Part shown: piece after piece, positions 56,389-62,807 of the stretch
Layout of the letters: each line of letters begins with the position of its first letter
Position numbering within the stretch: position 1 is the stretch's first letter
DNA from: Echinicola arenosa
Lineage (GTDB): Bacteria; Bacteroidota; Bacteroidia; Cytophagales; Cyclobacteriaceae
Length of the DNA: 64,000 nt
Assembly (NCBI RefSeq): GCF_014841125.1
Contig: NZ_JACYTQ010000002.1
Coordinates: forward strand, 496,001 to 560,000
Reading direction: 5' to 3'
Made by a program: the position numbers and the translations under genes
The notes under the pieces: model-generated
Seen by the model: the letters and a program-made list of their open reading frames with translations, nothing else
Told to the model about the DNA's origin: nothing
Databases searched by the model: none

Positions 56389-56406
56389 AACACTTTCAAA
56401 AGTGTT
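56389..56406. promoter_or_regulatory. Inverted repeat upstream of the aldo/keto reductase gene
   Basis: AACACTTT and AAAGTGTT (8 bp, exact) are separated by CA, a compact 18-bp operator-like site 40 bp before the start codon. Confidence 0.35.
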
Positions 56407-56445
56407 TCATTTCTGAATTTTGCTTCAAATTAAAAATGACAATTA

Positions 56446-57447
56446 ATGAAAAATGTAAAATTAGGATCTCAAGGATTGGTAGTGCCACAAGTGGGGCTTG
56501 GATGCATGGGTATGACTCAATTTGCCGGTCACGATGTGTATAAGTCAGCAGACCAAGAGGAAGCAATACTAACAATTCACAGAGCGTTGGAATTAGGAGG
56601 GAACTTCCTGGATACGGCTGACCAATACGGTCCCGGAGACAATGAGCGCCTTATAGGAAAAGCGGTTCAGGGAAAAAGGGACCAATACATTATAGCAACA
56701 AAGTTTGGCTATGAAATAGATGACAAGGGTGAATTAACCTGGAAGAAAAATGCAACTCCCGAATATGTGCGCAAGGCTGTAGAACGCTCCTTAAAAAACC
56801 TGAATACAGATTATATTGATTTGTATTATCTGCACCGTTTAGACCCTAATGTCCCTATTGAAGATACCATCGGGGCAATGGCAGAATTGGTACAAGAAGG
56901 CAAAGTGAAATATTTAGGTCTGAGTGAAGTTGGTGTTAATACAATTAATAGAGCGCACAGCATACACCCCATTTCTGCTCTTCAGACCGAATATTCTTTA
57001 TTTGAAAGAACGGTTGAAGAAGCAGGTATTTTAAAAGCCTTAGAGGAGATGGAAATTGGTTTTGTACCTTATTCCCCTTTAGGAAGGGGCTTTATTTCCG
57101 GGGACATTAAAAGTCCATCAGACTTAAAAGAAGGTGATTGGCGTTTGAATATCCCACGTTTCCAGGGAGAACAGTTTCAAAAAAATCTAGACCTGGTAAA
57201 GGAAATTGGAATACTAGCGAATGAAAAACAGGTGACCACTGCGCAACTGGCTTTGGCCTGGGTGTTTTCCAAAGGCTATGTACCAATTCCGGGAACAGCT
57301 AAAAGAAAACATTTAGAGAAAAATATTGAAGCCACAGATATTACATTAAGTACCGAGGATATTGAGCGTTTAGAAAGTATTGTACCTCTGGGTTTGGACA
57401 CAGGTGCACGCTATGATGCTCATGGAATGGAAAGTATTGATCAATGA
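56446..57447 (+). CDS. Aldo/keto reductase
   Basis: This is an NADPH-dependent carbonyl reductase of 333 residues with the (beta/alpha)8 barrel signature. The catalytic tetrad is visible: Asp56, Tyr61 (DTADQYG), Lys86 (ATKFG) and His130 (YYLHR). The C-terminal PIPGTAKRKHLEKN binds NADPH. It is most like the YajO/Tas or AKR13 groups by recall. It lies 150 bp before an AraC gene on the same strand. Confidence 0.93.
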   Translation: MKNVKLGSQGLVVPQVGLGCMGMTQFAGHDVYKSADQEEAILTIHRALELGGNFLDTADQYGPGDNERLIGKAVQGKRDQYIIATKFGYEIDDKGELTWKKNATPEYVRKAVERSLKNLNTDYIDLYYLHRLDPNVPIEDTIGAMAELVQEGKVKYLGLSEVGVNTINRAHSIHPISALQTEYSLFERTVEEAGILKALEEMEIGFVPYSPLGRGFISGDIKSPSDLKEGDWRLNIPRFQGEQFQKNLDLVKEIGILANEKQVTTAQLALAWVFSKGYVPIPGTAKRKHLEKNIEATDITLSTEDIERLESIVPLGLDTGARYDAHGMESIDQ

Positions 57448-57601
57448 TAATAATAGCTGAAGGGGAATGGCGTAAGGCCGTTTCATTTCTTAATTTTAAT
57501 ATATGAAATGAGCATAAACTTAGAACCCCTAAATATACCAACCGAAAGATGAATAAGTTTATCGCGAATTCCATGTGACCATTGGAAATAAACTAACACA
57601 C

Positions 57602-58519
57602 ATGAAAAAGATAGCTACTCCTGTGCATGTCAAAACCGTTTCAGAGGCGCACCGTATTCTTGAAATAGCATCTCCAAAACATCCATTGGTAAGTGTCATT
57701 GATCTGAGTATGCTCAACCAAACTAACCCTGCAGTACCAGGAAGTTTTGTAAATGATTTTTATTCCGTTTTTATTAAAAAAGACTTTACGGGAAAATTAC
57801 GGTATGGCCAACAAAACTATGACTTTGACCATGGCGTGATGATGTTTTGCGCGCCCCAACAACTCATTTCAGTGCAGGATGCAGGGAAAAATAAGCCTAA
57901 CGGCTGGTGGTTACTTTTTCATCCGGATTTTCTTCAGACCTATCCATTGGCCAGCCGCATAAAAGAGTTCGGTTTTTTTAATTATGAAATGCATGAAGCC
58001 CTTCACTTGTCAGAAGACGAAGAAAGAGTAATTGAAGGTATTCTGAACAATATTGAGAAAGAGTATAGCTCCTCCATTGATAATTTTAGCCAGGATGTCA
58101 TTATTTCCCATATTGAGTTGCTTTTAAATTATTCCAACCGTTTTTATAACAGACAGTTCATCACCCGAAAATCAGCAAACAGTGGTTTGCTAAGCAAACT
58201 TGAACAACTACTAAACCACTATTTTGAAAATGATTTACCTATTTTGAAAGGTCTTCCTACAGTTGGTTTCCTATCAAACGAGTTAAACGTTTCACCTAAT
58301 TATCTGAGTGATATGCTGAGGGTAACCACGGGACAAACCACCCAGTACTACATTCACCAAAAGGTAATTGAAAAAGCAAAAATAATATTGTCTACCAGCA
58401 ACTTGACCGCCTCAGAAGTAGCTTATCAGCTGGGGTTTGATTATCCACAATCCTTTAGCAAATTATTCAAAGCGAAAACAAATATGTCACCCATTGAATA
58501 CAAGAAATCATTGAATTAA
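57602..58519 (+). CDS. AraC-family transcriptional regulator, copy 2
   Basis: This is a 305-residue regulator from the ATG at 57602 (MKKIATPVHVKTV); a longer frame begins at 57575. The N-terminal cupin-like region contains LRYGQQNYDFDHGVMMFCAP. The C-terminal helix-turn-helix pair is VGFLSNELNVSPNYLSDML and LTASEVAYQLGFDYPQSFSK, ending MSPIEYKKSLN. It probably regulates the aldo/keto reductase gene before it. Confidence 0.9.
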   Translation: MKKIATPVHVKTVSEAHRILEIASPKHPLVSVIDLSMLNQTNPAVPGSFVNDFYSVFIKKDFTGKLRYGQQNYDFDHGVMMFCAPQQLISVQDAGKNKPNGWWLLFHPDFLQTYPLASRIKEFGFFNYEMHEALHLSEDEERVIEGILNNIEKEYSSSIDNFSQDVIISHIELLLNYSNRFYNRQFITRKSANSGLLSKLEQLLNHYFENDLPILKGLPTVGFLSNELNVSPNYLSDMLRVTTGQTTQYYIHQKVIEKAKIILSTSNLTASEVAYQLGFDYPQSFSKLFKAKTNMSPIEYKKSLN

Positions 58520-58700
58520 AAGGAAGTTCTTTTATTAGGATTTAAGGTTTTCTAAAGTCATAGCATTCCGATTTTGATTTCTTGTTCGATTCAAATGCGT
58601 TCACAAAAACAGGAGAAATTAAGTGAAAAGAAGACAAATTGACCCACTGGGAAAAATTGGGATAGATTAATACCATAACCCACATACCCTCTTATAAACA

Positions 58701-58760
58701 AAAAAAAGGATACTATTTCTAGTATCCTTTGAAGTAACGGGAACAGCGCTTCAAACTGCT
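58701..58760 (-). other. Degenerate tRNA-3'-end-like sequence with terminator (possible att scar D)
   Basis: Minus-strand reading gives GTTTGAAGCGCTGTTCCCGT then TACTTC, resembling a T-arm and acceptor strand. A perfect 11-bp hairpin follows (AAAGGATACTA / TAGTATCCTTT, loop GAAA) and then eight T. Layout and sequence parallel the site at 28800-28850. No tRNA 5' half is present. The rest of 58520-58789 holds nothing recognisable. Confidence 0.4.
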
Positions 58761-58888
58761 ATTGACTTTCAATAATTTATGAGAAAAGAGGGACAAAAAG
58801 GGGGACAGATTCATTTTGCATTTACTTTTTTAAATTTATTTGAATTGAACCATTTGAACTGTTTTGAATCAAATTTCTCCTCCGTACC

Positions 58889-58923
58889 ATTCGTACGATA
58901 CGAGCCGTACGAGGTGTACGAAT
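58889..58923. repeat. Iteron core D: ATTCGTAC, two 9-bp units, GTACGAAT
   Basis: GATACGAGC and CGTACGAGG plus T lie between the invariant 8-bp arms, 35 bp in all. It is one 9-bp unit shorter than A and B and one longer than C. Confidence 0.85.
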
Positions 58924-58948
58924 TTCAGAACTATCTTTTCCATGGAAT

Positions 58949-59343
58949 TTAAACACTCATTTTTTCTTGCTTGCCATCCAGTTCGTACGGCTGGACCAGT
59001 ACCTCAACTGATATGTTTAAGTAGCTGGAAAGATTTCTGACCATTTCGATGGTAAGCGGTCTTTTCCTGTTCAATACCAAGCTGACAATATTCTTACTTC
59101 CTATCGCTGGAATCAGATCCTTGTCTTTTAAGCCTTTTCCCTCCATCGTTTCTTTGATGGCCTCAATAGGTTGAGGTAAGGCAATAAGGTGCTTTTCCTT
59201 CTATTATTTTTCGATGAGGGTAACCAAAAATTCTGCCTCCATCCCTTCTGCACTGTCTGGATCTGACTCAAAGATTTGGGAAAGTCTAGCAAGGGATTCT
59301 TTATATTCCTGTTCAGTCGTAATGATCTTTTCCCACATCATGA
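58949..59343 (-). pseudogene. HigA-family antitoxin with two in-frame stops, copy D
   Basis: The frame starts at MMWEKIITTEQEYKESLARL and reads to FLVTLIEK, then TAA-TAG, then continues in the same frame as KEKHLIALPQPIEAIKETME and the HTH half (GLKDKDLIPAIGSKNIVSLV to KQEKMSV). Canonical HigA proteins have a tyrosine-containing segment such as KYEEKH at this point. The downstream part could be translated alone from the ATG at 59146. It follows fic (82-bp gap) on the same strand. No higB is present. Confidence 0.8.
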
Positions 59344-59427
59344 TTTTAAGTTAATTTTCGATTTTAAAACTGATCTACTGTATTCGCATCCACCTTATCG
59401 TACTCGGAGTGTGTGCCTTCCTGCTTA

Positions 59428-60510
59428 TTAATTTTCCAGTATGTTCATCAATTTCTGGTTCAAGTATAATTTTTCCTTTCCTACTCTGACAGATTTCAGG
59501 AAGCCTTCTTCTTCCAATGCGCTAAGATAATTTCCAACTGTTTTTGGTGTTCCTAAATCAATGTCAATTAGGTTTTGCCTTTTGGTATATGGCAGCTTAA
59601 AAATGACCTCAACCAAATCCTTAGAATATACTTTCGGAAGCTTTTCTTTAATTTCTTGTCCAGTAATTTCCATAAGTCGAATTATTGATTCCAGCCTATC
59701 CAACCCTTTTATCGCTGTTGTTTCTACCATGTCCAGCATGTAGATTATGAATTTGGACCAGTCATTTTTTTCTGTTACGGCCCTTAATCCTTTATAATAT
59801 TGGTCTTTATGGTCAATAATGTATTCACTTAGGAATAAAGCAGGAATATCAAGTAATTGCTCCAGTTTTAATTGAAGTAAAAGTAGGATACGACCAGTTC
59901 TGCCATTACCATCCGAAAAAGGGTGAATGGCTTCAAATTGGTAATGGGATATAGCCATTTTTATCAGCGGGTCTATCGAGTCGTTTTCATTAATGAAAGT
60001 TTCGAGATTAGCCATTTTTTCCCGTATTACTTGTTCTCCTGAAGGAGGTGTGTAAGTTACCTCACCTTTGGTGTTGGATAGAGTAGTGCCAGGTGTAGTT
60101 CTAATACCTGCAGTATTTTGCTTAATACATTGAACCAGTTCTACACAAAGGTTTGTGGTTATGAAAGGTTTTTTCTCGAGCTTTTTAAACCCAAGCCAAA
60201 TAGCTTCTTTATAGCTAATTACTTCCTTAGTAGCTGGGTTATTGAATTTTTTGTCTGCCACTACGGCTTGATACAAGTCGTCATTTGTTGTTATTATGTT
60301 CTCAATTTCAGAACTAGCTTTTGCTTCTTGTAAGTGAAGGGTGTCAAGAAATAGACTAGGATTAGGAAGGTTTCTTATGGCACCATTTAGTTGAGCTAAT
60401 GCTCTACTGGCCTTAATGGTTTTAGTTAGTACCTCTTTGGTTTCCAAATCTGCTCTAGGCGGAAGTAGAGGTAGGTTGTTATAAGGTTGAGATTTATTGA
60501 AGTCGTTCAT
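59428..60510 (-). CDS. Fic-family protein (Fic_N type) with C-terminal winged helix
   Basis: This is a predicted protein AMPylase of 360 residues. The Fic_N domain (about 12-90, LPLLPPRADLETKEV) includes the autoinhibitory motif S66-S-E-I-E70-N71. The catalytic motif HPFSDGNGRTGR starts at His196. The C-terminal winged helix (about 290-355) ends LYLNQKLMNILEN and is also found as a detached fragment at 29681. It belongs to a different Fic subgroup from the protein at 43326. Palindromes GTAA-N3-TTAC at 60518 and 60588 lie in front of it, so autoregulation through the winged helix is an attractive idea (inference). Confidence 0.93.
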   Translation of the reverse strand: MNDFNKSQPYNNLPLLPPRADLETKEVLTKTIKASRALAQLNGAIRNLPNPSLFLDTLHLQEAKASSEIENIITTNDDLYQAVVADKKFNNPATKEVISYKEAIWLGFKKLEKKPFITTNLCVELVQCIKQNTAGIRTTPGTTLSNTKGEVTYTPPSGEQVIREKMANLETFINENDSIDPLIKMAISHYQFEAIHPFSDGNGRTGRILLLLQLKLEQLLDIPALFLSEYIIDHKDQYYKGLRAVTEKNDWSKFIIYMLDMVETTAIKGLDRLESIIRLMEITGQEIKEKLPKVYSKDLVEVIFKLPYTKRQNLIDIDLGTPKTVGNYLSALEEEGFLKSVRVGKEKLYLNQKLMNILEN

Positions 60511-60517
60511 AACGAGA

Positions 60518-60603
60518 GTAACTTTTACACTTGAGCTTTTTTCGAAGGTAAAAATACTAAATATTTACTCTTGTTTTGATATAAAAGGTAAGTTTTACGC
60601 TCG
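60518..60603. promoter_or_regulatory. Paired operator-like repeats upstream of the Fic_N fic gene
   Basis: GTAACTTTTACACTTG (60518-60533) and GTAAGTTTTACGCTCG (60588-60603) match at 13 of 16 positions and are exactly 70 bp apart. Each holds a GTAA-N3-TTAC palindrome. The first begins 8 bp from the ATG, where a bound protein would block translation initiation or transcription. Confidence 0.5.
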
Positions 60604-60680
60604 TTTTTGGCATATAAACCGACTGCTTAATAGAAGCGGCATGAATCGAGGGGCAATATTCTATCCCGCAGACTTGAGGG

Positions 60681-60721
60681 ACACGGTTCTGTGAGAGATT
60701 TAAGAGTGAGATTCCCCTTCA
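60681..60721 (+). other. Group II intron 3'-end-like tail (possible remnant)
   Basis: The sequence ACGGTTCTGTGAGAG, then GTGAGATTCCCC, then CACC immediately before CTACCCGAC resembles the domain V 3' strand, domain VI and splice junction of bacterial group II introns (by recall). The matching 5' strand of domain V is not evident upstream, and no reverse transcriptase is present, so at most a short 3' remnant is left. The rest of the 60604-60680 stretch is unassigned. Confidence 0.4.
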
Positions 60722-61292
60722 CCTACCCGACTACCAGCTGGCATTCCTATCAATTCGTAATTAGTGCTTCTTCCTCCTGCTGCTTCCTTTCTCAATAAGG
60801 TCGTTAATATCCCTGACTGCTGAATCTTTGGAGCACTTTGCAATCTTTGCCCATTTGGACGAGGTTAATTTCCCGTCAAAACCATCCATCAGCTTATTCA
60901 ATAATTTCCTTTGTCTGCCATTTAATGCAGTGTACATATGCTTTTGCCAAAAAGCAGCTTTGAACAGGACTTTTGAAAGTATCAAATCCGTGGATTTTAA
61001 GGCAATGATCAAACAGTTTAAAAACCAAACCATCCAATCAGTTATATCCAAATTCCCCTTTTGCATTTTTTCCAATATCTCATAATACTGTTTTCTTTCC
61101 AACCGGACCTGAGCAGACATACTGTAAAAACGTTGGTTACTTTTGTCAGCTTGCGCCAGGAGCATATCGGTCAATGCTCTTGTTATCCTTCCATTTCCAT
61201 CTTCAAAAGGGTGGATGGTTACAAACCATAAATGGGCGATTGCTGCTTTAATTACCAAGTCAATTTTACTGTTGTTGAACCAATCTAGAAAT
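60722..61292 (-). pseudogene. Truncated copy of the DUF4172 fic gene
   Basis: It corresponds to the C-terminal half of the Fic protein at 43326: it keeps HPFEDGNGRITR and the winged helix but has lost the DUF4172 domain and the inhibitory motif at a breakpoint near 61292. The 3' end is frameshifted by a 14-bp deletion between two AAAGGA repeats (near 60785), giving an aberrant ending after NDLIEKG. Similarity to the intact gene stops at CTACCCGAC on the 3' side. Confidence 0.88.
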
Positions 61293-61339
61293 ACAGGATT
61301 GTTTCCCAATTTTACACTGGAACTTTGCACATCAATTAG

Positions 61340-62731
61340 TCACTTCACCTCAACGATGATTCTTCTGTAACTGGTTAATTTTGGTGAGCCATTATCAGTC
61401 ACTTCGCAGAGGATATGGGTGGTCTTGCCGGAGGAATCACTTGGAAGATCAATTTTAATATGATTGGAGTCGCTATTCTGGATCTTTATCTCATCTTTAT
61501 AAGTACCTGCCTCAGGGATAATCCACCATTTGAAACTCAGCTCATCGCCTTCTGGATCGTAAGATCTGGATGCATCTAACTTTATAGTTTGGCGTTTCTT
61601 TGCCTTCACTCTTAGCAACTCTATGCCCTCCATTTTATTTATTACCACAATTGGGTTGCGGTTTCCTTTCCCTTCACTTGCCCAGTCCATTCTGGCAACG
61701 AAATTGTTATAGATTGCAGGGTAGAAGTAGCTTTCGTATTTCCTGGATATTTCAGCTTCCGGTGTTTGAAAGTTAGTAAAAGCTTTTGTTTCCTGATCTT
61801 CACTAATTCCCTTTTCGAAATATCCTCCCCAACCTACTTGGGAAGGAACCATTGGGTCGTTCAAACCATTTGGCATCAGATGTAAAAAAGCAGGTGTATC
61901 ACCTTCTACGCCGTATTTATATTTGGGATAGACTTTACCCAGATTTCCATGAGTCTGTATATCCACTTCATATTTTTCCCAATTACTTTTACCTGTTCCA
62001 TTCTGATATTTCCAGGCAGATTCATCCCAGATAAATAGTAAATCATCAGAAAACTCCCTTCTCATCCATTGGTGTGAGCTAATCGCAAAATCAGTTTTTT
62101 GATCTCTATCCTGATCGGTGATCGCATAGGTTGGGATTTTTTGAAGAAATGTCCTCAGTTCTGATTCTGATCTTGTTTGCTGCACTTTCCAGATAGCTTG
62201 GGCTAAGGTATTTCCTCCACCCCAAACGGTAATCCAAAGAGGGCGCTGATCCGACTCATCTGCAAGCTCGATGATCAATTCACTTCCTTCCGAATTGTTG
62301 TCTGCTCCAATAAATTGCTGACCTCGGTTTTTGCTGCCAAATACAGTAATGCTTCGCAAATAGTCCGGACTTGGCCAGTAACCTATGCTTTGATTTGATT
62401 CATCGGCAAGAAAGCCTTGTTGATTTGATCGTTTCATCAAGTTTGGAAGGTCCTTTTCATAAGCGTCTATTGCATCATGAATCAAGTCCATGAAATCATC
62501 TCGAGTTTTATCGAGACTCCAACCTGTAGTGAAAATCAGTCCCTCGATTTCATATAAATCTGCGTGGACAAACAATCTGACCAAAGATTCACTATCATCG
62601 GTTTCCCAAGTGGAAACATCCGTCAATACAACAATTCTCGGCTTTGGTATAGCTTTCTTTTGATCTTGCTGGGCAAAAGCACAGCAGGAAATAATAGACG
62701 CAAGGAAAAGAGCGGGAATTGATTTTTTCAT
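61340..62731 (-). CDS. DUF1593 protein (nucleoside-hydrolase-like domain, Sde182 type), copy 2
   Basis: This is an exported protein of 463 residues from the ATG at 62731 (MKKSIPALFLASIISCCAFAQ); the frame is open to 62752. VVLTDVSTWETDDSESLVR is the N-terminal Asp-rich motif, with PLWITVWGGGNTLAQA and GDTPAFLHLM after it. A C-terminal Ig-like domain (about 370-463, LDASRSYDPEGDELSFKWW) is more evident than in copy 1. It lies 76 bp after the pectate lyase gene on the same strand, so a role in plant or algal cell-wall glycan use is likely. Confidence 0.88.
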   Translation of the reverse strand: MKKSIPALFLASIISCCAFAQQDQKKAIPKPRIVVLTDVSTWETDDSESLVRLFVHADLYEIEGLIFTTGWSLDKTRDDFMDLIHDAIDAYEKDLPNLMKRSNQQGFLADESNQSIGYWPSPDYLRSITVFGSKNRGQQFIGADNNSEGSELIIELADESDQRPLWITVWGGGNTLAQAIWKVQQTRSESELRTFLQKIPTYAITDQDRDQKTDFAISSHQWMRREFSDDLLFIWDESAWKYQNGTGKSNWEKYEVDIQTHGNLGKVYPKYKYGVEGDTPAFLHLMPNGLNDPMVPSQVGWGGYFEKGISEDQETKAFTNFQTPEAEISRKYESYFYPAIYNNFVARMDWASEGKGNRNPIVVINKMEGIELLRVKAKKRQTIKLDASRSYDPEGDELSFKWWIIPEAGTYKDEIKIQNSDSNHIKIDLPSDSSGKTTHILCEVTDNGSPKLTSYRRIIVEVK

Positions 62732-62807
62732 TAAACAAAAGGTATGACTCAAGGAGCTAAGGAGAATTATAAATAATTTTGGGTTAGATTTAGAAGGTCG
62801 GGATTTT

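Larger units (their letters stand above)
58790..59649. repeat. Dispersed repeat copy D (short leader, iteron core, higA, fic 3' end)
   Basis: It begins with GAGGGACAAAAAG and GGGGGACAGATTCATTTTG. The leader is about 160 bp shorter than in copies A and C. From 58931 it matches copy A to 59649, where copy A breaks off within fic; here fic continues intact. Confidence 0.8.

Noticed and set aside
28883-59649. Composite transposon bounded by insertion sequences
   Set aside because: No transposase or IS-type terminal repeats are visible in or beside the repeat copies.
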